Assembly: GCA_945952415.1 (NCBI GenBank)
Contig: CAMFIF010000001.1
Location: 248,001-312,000, forward strand
Direction: 5' to 3'
Length of the DNA stretch: 64,000 nucleotides
Origin: an uncultured Rhizobium sp.
Lineage (GTDB): Bacteria > Pseudomonadota > Alphaproteobacteria > Rhizobiales > Rhizobiaceae
Both the position numbers and the translations under genes were made by a program. Positions 1-9,000 of this stretch are shown piece by piece; position 1 is the first letter of the stretch; each line of letters begins with the position of its first letter. A model generated the notes under the pieces. The model ran no database searches and had not been told where the DNA came from. It saw nothing but the letters and a program-made list of their open reading frames with translations.

Positions 1-198
1 CAGGCGGACGAAGCGCGATGCTGATGACATCGGGTGATGATAGAGCGTTGGCATGGATACTCGAGAAAATCCGTTTGTCCCCAGAGCTTTGCGCGCATCG
101 GCGCCTCTGGTCATAAAGGGTTCAGCAAAGCTATAGGTCGTTGTATCTCGCAACACAAGCGAATCAGCCGTTTTCACCATGTTTCAAAAGGAAAATGC
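1..198. other. Leader region upstream of uppP, no gene seen
   Basis: No convincing coding region is visible in the first 198 bases. An in-frame extension of uppP could begin at 34, but it would add 55 residues unlike the family N terminus. The stretch probably holds the uppP promoter and the end of whatever lies to the left of the window. Confidence 0.5.
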
Positions 199-1005
199 AT
201 GGCAGACCAATCCATCATCAGTGCGCTCGTGCTGGGCCTCATCGAAGGGCTTACCGAGTTCATCCCGGTTTCCTCTACGGCGCACGTGCTGCTGGCAGAG
301 CATTTCCTTGGCTTCACCTCGCCGGGCAACACGTTCCCGGTGCTGATTCAGCTGGGCGCGATCCTCGCCATCCTGCTCGTCTATTTCCGCAAGCTGTGGG
401 AAATCGCCACTGCGCTCCCCTCGAGCCCCATTGCCCGCCGCTTCGTCGTCACGGTGCTGGTGGCCTTTCTTCCCGCCGCCATCATCGGCGCGATCGCCCA
501 TGATTTCATCAAGCGGGTGCTCTTTGAAACTCCGGCGCTCATCTGCGTGGTGCTGATCGTCGGCGGCGTGATCCTGCTCGTCGTCGACCGCATGACCTTC
601 AAGCCGAAATACCGCAACATCATGGATTATCCGCCGTCGCTTGCCTTCAAGATCGGGCTTTTCCAGTGCCTCGCGATGATACCCGGCACCTCCCGTTCCG
701 GTGCCACCATCGTCGGCGCGCTCCTCATGGGGGCGGACAAGCGCTCGGCTGCGGAATTCTCCTTCTTCCTCGCCATGCCCACCATGGTCGGCGCCTTCGC
801 GCTCGACCTCTACAAGAACCGCCACGTGATGACCTTCGACGGCGCGTCGCTGATCGCGGTCGGCTTCATCACGGCCTTCATTTCGGCGCTCTTCGTCGTG
901 CGCTCGCTTCTCGATTTTGTGTCCAGGCGGGGCTACGGCGTCTTTGCCTGGTGGCGCATTGCCGTGGGCATCGCGGGTCTTGCGGGCCTCTTCCTCGTCC
1001 ACTGA
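199..1005 (+). CDS. uppP: Undecaprenyl-diphosphatase (UppP/BacA)
   Basis: Integral inner-membrane phosphatase that recycles undecaprenyl diphosphate to the monophosphate carrier lipid for peptidoglycan and polysaccharide synthesis. The 268-residue product is hydrophobic throughout with about eight membrane segments. Both family motifs are present: the N-terminal [13 protein letters not shown] box (residues 17-29) and PGTSRSGAT (about 162-170), which carry the catalytic glutamate and the serine/arginine residues. The ATG at 199 was chosen because the family starts directly before the first helix; an upstream in-frame ATG at 34 adds an atypical tail. A strong terminator follows at once, so it is probably the last gene of its transcript. 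Confidence 0.95.
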   Translation: MADQSIISALVLGLIEGLTEFIPVSSTAHVLLAEHFLGFTSPGNTFPVLIQLGAILAILLVYFRKLWEIATALPSSPIARRFVVTVLVAFLPAAIIGAIAHDFIKRVLFETPALICVVLIVGGVILLVVDRMTFKPKYRNIMDYPPSLAFKIGLFQCLAMIPGTSRSGATIVGALLMGADKRSAAEFSFFLAMPTMVGAFALDLYKNRHVMTFDGASLIAVGFITAFISALFVVRSLLDFVSRRGYGVFAWWRIAVGIAGLAGLFLVH

Positions 1006-1018
1006 GATTCACAAAAAC

Positions 1019-1047
1019 AAAAGGCCGGTTCAACAGACCGGCCTTTT
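1019..1047 (+). terminator. Rho-independent terminator after uppP
   Basis: A perfect 9-bp inverted repeat (1021-1029 with 1037-1045) with a 7-nt loop ends in a T run (1044-1047) and is preceded by an A-rich tract. It lies 15 bases past the uppP stop. It may also serve the convergent small gene at 1112-1276. Confidence 0.85.
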
Positions 1048-1111
1048 CAATGGACATGACCTCTTCCCGAGCCGCGAAAGGCGCGATCCTTCAGGAAGGG
1101 AGGTCAGTAGA

Positions 1112-1276
1112 CTATTCTGCAACCTTGACGGGGATGGAGCCGGTCACGCAGGGGTCGACCCCATAGGCCGGGCTGCATTCCGGGCTGCCGGCAACCACGG
1201 TGCCGGGGGCAAGGAAGGAACCAGCGATTACAACGAGTGCCGCACACGCGAAAAACAGTGCGATGGACTTGCCCAT
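1112..1276 (-). CDS. Small secreted peptide, 54 aa, unknown function
   Basis: I do not recognise this gene. The reading frame runs from ATG at 1276 to TAG at 1112. It starts MGKS, followed by a strongly hydrophobic stretch (about residues 5-22) and a plausible signal-peptidase site after VVA (about residue 29). The mature part is only about 25 residues and contains two cysteines (residues 34 and 43) flanking a proline- and glycine-rich loop, which could form a disulfide. A purine-rich AAGAGGC lies just upstream of the start. The signal-peptide architecture and the cysteine pair argue that it is real; the small size makes it uncertain. Confidence 0.6.
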   Translation of the reverse strand: MGKSIALFFACAALVVIAGSFLAPGTVVAGSPECSPAYGVDPCVTGSIPVKVAE

Positions 1277-1539
1277 GAAAGTGCCTCTTGGTCGATTTTT
1301 TTTCGGATGACGTTTTGCCGATTCCCCGTCGGCTTCGCGCGGTTATTAGTATTAACAGTTTCCGACAGCAATAGAAGACTTTGCTAAACCTACGGTTAAC
1401 AAGACACTGACAATTCGATTGTGGCCGGTTTGCAGCATTTTAATGCAAGAACGGCCGCGGCGGTTCCGCCAGCGGCCGAAAAAGGCTTTTATTCCAAGGA
1501 GTCCCGGCAAAAATCCGGGCATGGGCGTTAAACGGCCTT

Positions 1540-2520
1540 TCAGGCCGCCTTGCCGGAGCCGGTGAACTGCCCTTCCGGACGATATTGAACCAGGTAGGAG
1601 GGCAGCACCGCACTCGGGATGGCCGGGGTGATGCCAATGCCCTTCAGGGTCCGGCCTTCCTTTTCGGCGGCTTCCGAAACCACATTGTCCGACTTCAGCA
1701 GCGTCACCTGGTCGGGCGTGATCGGCGCATCGACGAAGGGGATGAGCCCCGCCACCGAGCCCATCAGCGAAGCGAAGCCGAAGGGCAGGGATACGAAGGA
1801 ACGCTTGCGCTCGGTCACCTCGAGCATCAGTTCCAGGCACTCGCGGAACGAGAGAACTTCCGGGCCGCCGAGCTCGTAAACCGTGCCGGCCTTCAGCTGG
1901 CCCTCGACGGCGCGGGCAACAGTTTCGGCCACATCCTCGACATAGACCGGCTGGAACTTCGTCTTGCCCCCTCCCACGAGCGGCAGCACCGGCATGGTGC
2001 GCGCCATGGCGGCGAAGCGGTTGAAGAAATCATCCTCCGGACCGAAGACGATGGAGGGGCGCAGGATGATTGCGTCCGGCTTGATCGACAGCACGGCGGC
2101 CTCGGCCTTGCCCTTGGTGCGGGCATAGGCGGAAGGCGACTGCGGATCGGCGCCGATGGCCGATACATGGGTGAGCGTCGCCCCGGCCGCGCGGGCGGCT
2201 TCGGCAATCGCCCGGGCGCCGAATTCCTGGACCGCTTCAAACGTGTTTCGGCCCTTGTTCGCCAGCAGGCCCACGCAGTTGACCACGTGATCGGCATCCT
2301 TCACCGCCGCATCCACGGACCAGCGATAGCGCAGGTTCGCCTGCACGAAGGAAATCTGCCCCACATTGCCGAGCGGCTGAAGGAAGCCGGCGAGATCGGG
2401 ACGGCGCACCGCAACCCGAATGCGGTAACCGCGCCGCGCCAGCGCCCTGACCACGTGCCGCCCGATGAAGCCCGAGCCGCCGAACACGGTCACCAGCGGG
2501 GGAAGGTTGGACAGGGTCAT
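1540..2520 (-). CDS. Complex I NDUFA9-like NAD(P)-binding protein
   Basis: Member of the atypical/extended short-chain dehydrogenase family related to the NDUFA9 accessory subunit of respiratory complex I. The Rossmann dinucleotide motif GGSGFIG sits at residues 14-20, and the active-site-like pattern YARTKGKAE replaces the classical YxxxK. It is 326 residues, typical of alphaproteobacterial homologues annotated as complex I NDUFA9 subunit family protein. The ATG at 2520 was chosen because AAGGAG precedes it; a longer in-frame start at 2676 has no such site. Whether it is an assembly factor or a structural subunit in this bacterium cannot be read from sequence. Confidence 0.85.
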   Translation of the reverse strand: MTLSNLPPLVTVFGGSGFIGRHVVRALARRGYRIRVAVRRPDLAGFLQPLGNVGQISFVQANLRYRWSVDAAVKDADHVVNCVGLLANKGRNTFEAVQEFGARAIAEAARAAGATLTHVSAIGADPQSPSAYARTKGKAEAAVLSIKPDAIILRPSIVFGPEDDFFNRFAAMARTMPVLPLVGGGKTKFQPVYVEDVAETVARAVEGQLKAGTVYELGGPEVLSFRECLELMLEVTERKRSFVSLPFGFASLMGSVAGLIPFVDAPITPDQVTLLKSDNVVSEAAEKEGRTLKGIGITPAIPSAVLPSYLVQYRPEGQFTGSGKAA

Positions 2521-2691
2521 CGCGTGCTCCTTGTTTGGCAGGGCCGCCAGCCGCGCGGGCAGGGCCTTCAGGACCGCAGAGCGACTCTGCGGCCGGCTTG
2601 GTATCATCGCCGCTCTATTAGCGGAAAAGCGCGGCAAGGTGAAGGGCTTCTGGGGCCTCTTCGCCTTTCGCGGCAATTGGCCTGACGGGTG

Positions 2692-2979
2692 TCAGATTCC
2701 CTCGACCACGACCATTTCCGCATCCGCCACCTTCTGGCGAATTTTCGCGGCGATCTGATATTCGGGCGAATTGTAGCAGTCGACCGCATGCTGCAGCGAG
2801 GGAAACTCAATCACCACATTGCGTCCCCGGGCCTTGCCCTCGAGCTCGACGAAGGCACCGCCACGGGCGAGGAAATTTGCGCCATATTTCTCGAAGGCCG
2901 GCTTCGCGGCAGCCACATAGTCCTTGTAATTTTCCGTATCCCGCACGTCGACGCGGGCAATCCAGTATCCCTTGGGCAT
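2692..2979 (-). CDS. DUF1330 domain protein
   Basis: A 95-residue protein of the DUF1330 family (dimeric alpha/beta-barrel fold). Family traits seen are the N-terminal KGYWIARVDVRD, a central FEKYGANFLARGG turn, the RNVVIEFPS strand and the final YNSPEYQ...R pattern. No biochemical function is established for the family. It has a strong ribosome site (GAGGAGGAAG) 5 bases before the ATG. It lies 27 bases downstream of pyrF on the same strand and is probably co-transcribed with it. Confidence 0.85.
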   Translation of the reverse strand: MPKGYWIARVDVRDTENYKDYVAAAKPAFEKYGANFLARGGAFVELEGKARGRNVVIEFPSLQHAVDCYNSPEYQIAAKIRQKVADAEMVVVEGI

Positions 2980-3006
2980 GTTCTTCCTCCTCGGTGAATG
3001 ATGGGG

Positions 3007-3696
3007 TCAGGCGCCGGCCATTTCCGCCAGAATGGCGCGCGCGGCGACAAGCGGATCGGCGGCCTTGACGATCGGCCGCGCCACGACCAGATGGCTCGAA
3101 CCAGCCTGAATGGCAGCCGCAGGCGTCATCACCCGCTTCTGGTCGCCCGCATCCGCGCCGGCGGGGCGGATACCGGGGGTCACGATGGCCATGTCCGGCC
3201 CGAGCACCTTGCGCACCGCGCTTGCCTCCTCCGCAGAGCAGACGATGCCGCCCATACCGGCCGCGCGGGCCTGTTCGGCCCGGCGCAGCACCAGCGTATG
3301 GGGATCATATTCATAGCCGGCTTCCGTCATGTCGGCCTCGTCCATCGACGTCAGCACGGTCACGCCGAGCAGGCAGAGATCGGAGCCGAGCGCCGCCTCC
3401 ACCGCCGCCCGCATCGCCTTCGGATAGGCATGGAGCGTCAGCATGGACATGCCCATCTTCACGATGTTCTCGACGCCAGAGGCAACTGTATTGTCGATGT
3501 CGAGCAGCTTCATGTCGAGAAAGACCTTCTTGCCGGTGGCCGCGAGGTCGCGGGCAAGCTCCAGCCCGCCGGCAAAAACCAGCTGATAGCCGATCTTGTA
3601 GAAGAGAATATCCTCGCCAAGCGTGGTCACCAGGCGTTCGGCTTCCTGAACGGTCGGAACGTCGAGGCCGACAATCAGTCTTTCGCGGGGCGTCAT
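3007..3696 (-). CDS. pyrF: Orotidine 5'-phosphate decarboxylase
   Basis: Cytosolic TIM-barrel enzyme that decarboxylates OMP to UMP, the last step of de novo pyrimidine synthesis. The protein is 229 residues, normal for the bacterial type. The catalytic DMKLLDI signature (DxKxxDI) is at residues 61-67; the phosphate-binding TPGIRP segment and a late VVARPI strand are also present. The ATG at 3696 gives the standard [14 protein letters not shown] start. It probably heads a transcript continuing into the DUF1330 gene. Confidence 0.96.
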   Translation of the reverse strand: MTPRERLIVGLDVPTVQEAERLVTTLGEDILFYKIGYQLVFAGGLELARDLAATGKKVFLDMKLLDIDNTVASGVENIVKMGMSMLTLHAYPKAMRAAVEAALGSDLCLLGVTVLTSMDEADMTEAGYEYDPHTLVLRRAEQARAAGMGGIVCSAEEASAVRKVLGPDMAIVTPGIRPAGADAGDQKRVMTPAAAIQAGSSHLVVARPIVKAADPLVAARAILAEMAGA

Positions 3697-3799
3697 GGCA
3701 TCTTCATCCTTAGAGGCTGTTTTCGGCTGAGTGCCATGCCGGGCGCCGCACCGCAAGACGGGAAGCGCCCTTGCTGTAGGAAAAGGCCAGCTTATCCCC

Positions 3800-4393
3800 T
3801 CAGGGACGGGTGTAGAGCCAGATCTGCGCCGGCGGGATGTTTCGCACGATGAAATCGAAATGGCGGATCCGGTAGCGATCCGGCTGGGCGACGATGGGAG
3901 AGACCGGACCATAGCTGAACTGCACCACCGGGCGGCCATGAGGCAGCCTGTCGAGCAGCGACTCCAGCAGGCTCACCCGCCTGTGCATGGGGAAATTCAG
4001 GAGCGGCAGCCCTGAAATGGCCGCATCGAAACGCTGGTCGTGGAAGGGCGTGAGCGTCGCATCCAGATCGAAGGCATCACCGTGAATGAAATGCACGCCG
4101 GGATAGGCCTCGCGCAGATGGTTCAGAAAATCCTCGGAATATTCGACCGAGAAGATCTTTTCGGCCGGCACGCCCCGTTCCAGGATAGCGCGGGTGATGA
4201 CGCCCGTTCCCGGGCCGAGCTCCAGAACCGGCAGGGCAGAGGCGGCATCAATGACGCTTGCCATCTTCCGCGCGGTATGGACGGAGGTGGGCATGATCGC
4301 CCCCACCGTTTTCGGCTTTTCCATCATGCCTCGAATGAAGCGTATTTCCTCGCCGAATTTCTGCTCGATCCGCTCCTTGATGCGCAAAGCCAT
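3800..4393 (-). CDS. pmtA: Phospholipid N-methyltransferase PmtA
   Basis: SAM-dependent methyltransferase resembling the rhizobial/Rhodobacter PmtA group, which methylates phosphatidylethanolamine three times to make phosphatidylcholine at the inner membrane. The start [20 protein letters not shown] and the SAM-binding LELGPGTG (residues 57-64) match that family; the downstream acidic VEYS and LPLLNFP motifs fit class I methyltransferases. The start is taken at ATG 4393 (197 aa); an in-frame ATG at 4426 is possible. General annotation pipelines often name this family rRNA adenine N6-methyltransferase-like, but length and motifs favour PmtA. Confidence 0.82.
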   Translation of the reverse strand: MALRIKERIEQKFGEEIRFIRGMMEKPKTVGAIMPTSVHTARKMASVIDAASALPVLELGPGTGVITRAILERGVPAEKIFSVEYSEDFLNHLREAYPGVHFIHGDAFDLDATLTPFHDQRFDAAISGLPLLNFPMHRRVSLLESLLDRLPHGRPVVQFSYGPVSPIVAQPDRYRIRHFDFIVRNIPPAQIWLYTRP

Positions 4394-4539
4394 GCTCGTC
4401 GGCCCCCACCGATCTTTTCCGGGCATGTCATCCGCCCGGCCATCCCCATGCCAGGCGACGATTGAGCCCTTTTTGTGATTGCGGGCAGAAGAGGTGCCGT
4501 CAAAGGTACTCTTTTACCCGATCTTCGCACCATACGGTC

Positions 4540-5658
4540 TCAGACGCGCATCGGCATCAGCACGTAAAGCGCGTCATCGCCGGCAAGATCCCGGATCAGC
4601 GTCGGCGATCCCGCATCGGCCAGAAGGAAAATCGCATCCGTGCCGGAAAGCTGCGCGGTGATGTCGAGCAGGTAGCGCGCGTTGAAGCCGATCTCCATCG
4701 GATCGCTGTCATAGCTGACGGCCACTTCTTCCGTGGCGCTGCCCGAATCCGGATTGTTGACGGTGAGCGTCAGCTGCCCTTCATTGATGGCGAGCTTCAC
4801 GGCGCGCCCGCGCTCGGAGGAAATGGTGGATACGCGGTCGACGGCCTGGGCGAAGGTGGAGCAATCCACCCGCATCTCCCGGTCGTTATTGGCGGGAATG
4901 ACCCGCTGATAATCGGGGAAAGTGCCGTCGATGAGTTTCGACGTCAAGACGATCGCGCCGATGGTGATGCGGATCTTGGCATCGGAGACCTCCATCGTCA
5001 CCATCGCATCGGGCTGGTCCACCAGCTTCTGCAACTCGCCCACGGTCTTGCGCGGAATGATGATGCCGGGCATGCCTTCCGAACCCGAGGGTGCAATCAC
5101 GTCGGCGCGCGCCAGCCGGTGGCCGTCGGTCGCAACCGCGCGGATCTTCAGCTCGCCGCCTGCCTCGATCGTGTGAAGGAAAATGCCGTTCAGATAATAG
5201 CGGGTCTCTTCTGTGGAGATCGCAAACTGCGTGCGATCGATCAGCATCTTCAGATCGGCCGCCTTGAGGCTGAAGGAATGGCTGAAGCTGCCGGCGGTGA
5301 GATCGGGGAAATCCGCTTCCGGAAGGCACTGCAGCGAGAATTTGGAGCGCCCCGACGCCACCGTCATGGACGTGCCATCGGCATTGGTCGCCAGCAGCAC
5401 TTCCGCGCCGTCGGAAAGCTTGCGGACGATATCGTAGAGCAGATGGGCGGGAACGGTGGTCGCACCCCCCTGTTCCACATTGGCCGGCGTCGCCTCGGTG
5501 ATCTCAAGGTCGAGGTCCGTCGCCTTCATGTCCAGGCTGGATCCGTTCGCGCGCAAGAGCACATTGGACAGGATCGGGATCGTGTTCCGGCGCTCCACCA
5601 CGCGGTGAACATGGTTCAGCGACTTCAGGAGATTGGAACGCTCGAGAGTGATACGCAT
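4540..5658 (-). CDS. dnaN: DNA polymerase III beta sliding clamp
   Basis: Ring-shaped processivity clamp that tethers replicative polymerase to DNA. The 372-residue product begins MRITLERSNLLKSLNHVHRVVERRNTIPILSNVLL in pattern and ends with the clamp C terminus (LMPMRV), spanning three repeated clamp domains. It is not next to dnaA, which is 32 kb away; this separation is usual in rhizobia. It sits alone between pmtA (same strand) and the divergently oriented rsmI. Confidence 0.98.
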   Translation of the reverse strand: MRITLERSNLLKSLNHVHRVVERRNTIPILSNVLLRANGSSLDMKATDLDLEITEATPANVEQGGATTVPAHLLYDIVRKLSDGAEVLLATNADGTSMTVASGRSKFSLQCLPEADFPDLTAGSFSHSFSLKAADLKMLIDRTQFAISTEETRYYLNGIFLHTIEAGGELKIRAVATDGHRLARADVIAPSGSEGMPGIIIPRKTVGELQKLVDQPDAMVTMEVSDAKIRITIGAIVLTSKLIDGTFPDYQRVIPANNDREMRVDCSTFAQAVDRVSTISSERGRAVKLAINEGQLTLTVNNPDSGSATEEVAVSYDSDPMEIGFNARYLLDITAQLSGTDAIFLLADAGSPTLIRDLAGDDALYVLMPMRV

Positions 5659-5861
5659 GGAGTTGTACTCTTTCGATCAACGATGGCCGTCGAATGCGGC
5701 TTCAAAGACAGGTTTTCTCGCCCGGCCTGTGCCAGAAGAGAACGGACAGGCAAAATGGCAGAAATCCCTTCGAAAATGCAAGTAGAGAACGGTCGCATTT
5801 GAGCGGCACTGCCTTTTCCACCGTTTTCCACATGAAGGCTTCGGCTTGCCGCGACGCGCAG

Positions 5862-5879
5862 CCTCCCCCATAAGGGAGG
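5862..5879. repeat. Short palindrome upstream of rsmI
   Basis: CCTCCC at 5862-5867 faces GGGAGG at 5874-5879 across a 6-base gap, inside the dnaN-rsmI divergent intergenic region. It resembles the C/G-rich cores of the larger palindromic repeats at 16.1 kb and 19.9 kb, but is much shorter. A role in transcription cannot be shown. Confidence 0.4.
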
Positions 5880-5908
5880 TCGACCCTTCCTTGATCAAGG
5901 CATTGACC

Positions 5909-6841
5909 ATGTCGCATGACAATGAGACCGGCGCGGCACGGCCGGCGCGCAGCTACCGCCTCCATAATGTCAGCGTGCCGGCCCGGCCGCTGGAGCCGGC
6001 GCTCTATCTCGTCGCCACGCCCATAGGCAATCTTGGCGACATCACCCTCCGCGCGCTGGAAGTGCTGGCGGGGGCGGATCTGCTGGCCTGTGAGGATACG
6101 CGGGTCACCCGGGTGCTGCTCGATCGTTTCGGCATCGCCGCCCGCCCCTATGCCTATCACGAACATAATGCCGGCGAGGCGGGGCCGAAGCTCATCGCTG
6201 CCCTGAAGGCGGGGCAGTCGGTCGCCCTTGTCTCCGATGCGGGAACGCCGCTCGTCTCCGATCCCGGCTATCGTCTGGGCCAGGCAGCGCTTGCCGAGGG
6301 ATTGAAGGTCGTGCCGATTCCGGGCGCCTCCGCACCGCTTGCCGCCCTTGTGGGGTCTGGACTGCCCAATGACAGCTTTCTGTTTGCCGGATTCCTGCCC
6401 TCGAAGGACAAGGCCCGTCGCGATCGCATGGGCGCGCTCGCAAGCCTGCAGGCCACGCTGATCTTCTTCGAATCGCCCCATCGCATCGCTGCCGCGCTGC
6501 AATCGGCCGCGGAGGTCTTCGGCGGAGATCGCCCCGCCTGCGTCTGCCGGGAGCTCACCAAGGCCTATGAGGAATTCAGCCGCGGAACCCTGGCGGAGCT
6601 CGCCGAAGCCTTTGGTGAACGCACGGTAAAGGGCGAGATCGTGCTCGTCATCGGGCCGGCGGGCGAGGGGCCGGAAACACCGCAGCAGGATATTGACGCA
6701 ATGCTGCTTGCCGAAGCCGAACGGCTTTCGACCGGCAAGGCCGCCGCCGAGGTGGCCCGCATCACCGGGCTGCCGCGCAAGGAACTCTACCAGCGCCTGC
6801 TGGATCTGAGAGGCGGAGAAGATGGCGCGAAGGACCGATGA
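5909..6841 (+). CDS. rsmI: 16S rRNA (cytidine1402-2'-O)-methyltransferase
   Basis: Tetrapyrrole-methylase-fold enzyme that 2'-O-methylates C1402 of 16S rRNA in the ribosomal P site. The 310-residue protein has the family start LYLVATPIGNLGDITLRAL (about residues 32-50), then VSDAGTPLVSDPGY and PGASAPLAALVGSGLP, both standard RsmI motifs. The ATG at 5909 was chosen over a frame start at 5846, which runs through the palindromic leader. The end overlaps yraN by 20 bases, so the two are translated from one message. Confidence 0.96.
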   Translation: MSHDNETGAARPARSYRLHNVSVPARPLEPALYLVATPIGNLGDITLRALEVLAGADLLACEDTRVTRVLLDRFGIAARPYAYHEHNAGEAGPKLIAALKAGQSVALVSDAGTPLVSDPGYRLGQAALAEGLKVVPIPGASAPLAALVGSGLPNDSFLFAGFLPSKDKARRDRMGALASLQATLIFFESPHRIAAALQSAAEVFGGDRPACVCRELTKAYEEFSRGTLAELAEAFGERTVKGEIVLVIGPAGEGPETPQQDIDAMLLAEAERLSTGKAAAEVARITGLPRKELYQRLLDLRGGEDGAKDR

Positions 6842-7184
6842 TCGCCGCCGGGCGGAACGCAAGGGCCGTCTGGCCGAGGCGCTGGCTGCCGCCTGCCTTC
6901 TTTCCAAGGGCTACCGCCTGCTTGCCCTTCGCTACCGCACGCCGCTGGGCGAGATCGACCTGATCGCCCGCAAGCGCGATCTTGTGGTGTTCGTCGAGGT
7001 GAAGGCCCGCCGGGCCGAGCGTCTTGCCATCGATGCGGTCTCGGACGGCGCAGCCCGCCGCATTCGCGGCGCCAGCGATCTCTGGCTTGCACGCCAGCCC
7101 GACGGGCACCGGCTCTCCCTGCGCTACGACATCATCGCAGTCCGCCCCTTTCGGCTCCCCCGCCATTTTCCGGATGCTTTCTGA
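6822..7184 (+). CDS. YraN/UPF0102 family nuclease-like protein
   Basis: A 120-residue member of UPF0102 (YraN), a restriction-endonuclease-like fold family of unproven function. The nuclease-type core is clear: E in the first helix (AERKGRLAEALAA), then GEIDLIA and the VVFVEVKAR strand, i.e. the E-x(n)-D-x(n)-ExK pattern. It overlaps rsmI by 20 bases; the rsmI-yraN pairing is common in proteobacteria. Confidence 0.92.
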   Translation: MARRTDDRRRAERKGRLAEALAAACLLSKGYRLLALRYRTPLGEIDLIARKRDLVVFVEVKARRAERLAIDAVSDGAARRIRGASDLWLARQPDGHRLSLRYDIIAVRPFRLPRHFPDAF

Positions 7185-7275
7185 GCCGGGATTGCCTGCA
7201 ATTTTAGCGATCTTTCTAACCTGAACTCAACGCCGGGTACTTATGGTTGTGCCATCAAGCAAAGGGGAGTTGTTC

Positions 7276-7782
7276 GTGGTCTGGAAATTGTTTGCGGCAA
7301 GCGCGCTCGCCGTCGCGGCGCGCGATTTTTCTGTCTTCACGTCGAAACCGAAACCCCGGCCCGTCGTCGCCAGCAATCCCGACATGCTGGAGATGCGTGA
7401 TGCGCCGATCAATCCGGACTGGATCCTTTCCGGCAATCCGCGGGCGCGGGTCGCCGAGCAGTCGCGCAGCGTCGATGGGGCGGCAACCACCGCCATTTGG
7501 GAATGCACGGCCGGCCGCTTCCGCTGGTATTTCGGCTGCGACGAAACGGTCGTCATTCTGGATGGCGAAGTGCATGTGACCGCGGAAGACGGCACGGAGC
7601 GAACGCTCCGCAAGGGCGATATCGCCTATTTCAAGCCGAAAACCTGGGCCGTCTGGGAAATCCGCTCCCATGTGCGCAAGATCGCCTTCGTGCGGCGCCC
7701 GTTTCCCATGGCCGTCGCCCATGCCTGGCGCGCCTTCAAGGCCCTGCGGGGTGCCGCGGGCAGCGCGAGCCTCGGCGGCTGA
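7276..7782 (+). CDS. Cupin domain protein (DUF861/cupin_3 type)
   Basis: A 168-residue single-cupin protein. After a short hydrophobic N terminus (WKLFAASALAVAA), the cupin core begins near IWECTAGRFRWYFGCDETVVILDGEV and continues to LRKGDIAYFKPKTWAVWEI, matching the cupin_3 family. The usual metal-binding histidines are largely absent, as in many members of this group, so no reaction is assigned. GTG at 7276 was chosen because AAAGGGGAG lies 6 bases upstream; an ATG at 7243 is in frame but lacks such a site. Confidence 0.8.
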   Translation: MVWKLFAASALAVAARDFSVFTSKPKPRPVVASNPDMLEMRDAPINPDWILSGNPRARVAEQSRSVDGAATTAIWECTAGRFRWYFGCDETVVILDGEVHVTAEDGTERTLRKGDIAYFKPKTWAVWEIRSHVRKIAFVRRPFPMAVAHAWRAFKALRGAAGSASLGG

Positions 7783-7877
7783 ACCGGGCGGAAAAAACCC
7801 GATGATTCGCCCGTTGCGTTTGCTCTGGCCCCGTCCTACATGATGGGGCCACGGCTTGAGCAAGGATCGGGGCGGAA

Positions 7878-8825
7878 ATGGCAGCCATAAAGAATGTCGC
7901 GGTCCAGATGGACCATGTATCCTCCATCAATATTGCGGGGGATTCGACCTTCGCCATGAGCCTCGAGGCCCAGGCCCGCGGCTATCGTCTGTTCCATTAC
8001 ACGCCCAACCAGCTCTCCCTGCGCGACGGCCGGGTTTATGCCACGGTGGAGCCGATGGAGCTTCGCGACGAGAAGGGCAATCACTACACGCTCGGCCCGC
8101 AGGAACGCGTCGATCTCGCCACCATGGATGTGGTGCTGCTGCGCCAGGACCCGCCCTTCGACATGGCCTATATCACCTCCACCCATCTTCTGGAGCGCGT
8201 TCATCCGAAGACGCTGGTCGTCAACGATCCCGCCTGGGTACGCAATTCGCCGGAAAAGATCTTCGTCACCGAATTCGAGGATCTGATGCCGAAGACGCTG
8301 ATCACCCGCGATGTGGGCGAGATCGCCCGCTTCCGCGAGGAGATGGGGGACATCATCCTGAAGCCGCTCTATGGCAATGGCGGTGCGGGGGTGTTCCATT
8401 CCTCCCGCGACGACCGCAATTTCTCCTCGCTGCTCGAAATGTTCGGCCAGATGTTCCGCGAACCCTTCATCGCCCAGCAATATCTGCCGGCGGTACGCAA
8501 GGGCGACAAGCGCATCCTGCTCGTCGATGGCGAGCCGGTGGGCGCCATCAACCGAGTGCCGGCAGAGCATGACAGCCGCTCCAACATGCATGTGGGCGGC
8601 CGCGCCGAGCCGACCGATCTGACGCCCCGCGAAAGGGAAATCTGTGCCCGCATCGGCCCGGCGCTGAAGGCGCGTGGCTTCCTTCTCGTCGGCATCGACG
8701 TGATCGGTGACTACATGACCGAAATCAACGTTACCTCGCCCACGGGCCTGCGTGAAGTGAAGCGTTTCGGCGGAGCCGATATTGCCGCGCTCCTGTGGGA
8801 CGCGATCGAGGCGAAGCGCGCCTGA
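7878..8825 (+). CDS. gshB: Glutathione synthetase
   Basis: ATP-grasp enzyme that joins gamma-glutamylcysteine and glycine to make glutathione in the cytosol. The 315-residue product carries the rhizobial GshB start ([20 protein letters not shown] in part), the ATP-grasp [15 protein letters not shown] loop, and the C-terminal [19 protein letters not shown] segment with the metal-binding Glu/Asn. A GGGGCGGA ribosome site precedes the ATG. No gshA is in the window. A hairpin lies 44 bases after the stop. Confidence 0.97.
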   Translation: MAAIKNVAVQMDHVSSINIAGDSTFAMSLEAQARGYRLFHYTPNQLSLRDGRVYATVEPMELRDEKGNHYTLGPQERVDLATMDVVLLRQDPPFDMAYITSTHLLERVHPKTLVVNDPAWVRNSPEKIFVTEFEDLMPKTLITRDVGEIARFREEMGDIILKPLYGNGGAGVFHSSRDDRNFSSLLEMFGQMFREPFIAQQYLPAVRKGDKRILLVDGEPVGAINRVPAEHDSRSNMHVGGRAEPTDLTPREREICARIGPALKARGFLLVGIDVIGDYMTEINVTSPTGLREVKRFGGADIAALLWDAIEAKRA

Positions 8826-8868
8826 GGCCGCAACGGCCGATCCCTCTTTGTTCCGGAATGCAACCGAC

Positions 8869-8898
8869 TACACCCTGAAAACACTTTTTCAGGGTGTA
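8869..8898 (+). terminator. Terminator-like hairpin after gshB
   Basis: A perfect 13-bp inverted repeat (8869-8881 with 8886-8898) surrounds a 4-nt loop. The 3' arm starts with four T residues, but no clean T tract follows the stem, so termination is inferred from its place 44 bases past the gshB stop and before comM. Confidence 0.55.
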
Positions 8899-9000
8899 TG
8901 TTCGCATCCTGTTCTTGTTCAAAGAATTAGAATATGCAGATATGACCTCTGAAAGGCTGACGGGTGCAGGGGCGCGCCGACGGGCCGGATCGGGGGCAGG

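Noticed and set aside
3800..4426. rRNA adenine dimethyltransferase (KsgA-like)
   Set aside because: The protein is too short and its N terminus matches rhizobial PmtA; KsgA-specific motifs are missing.
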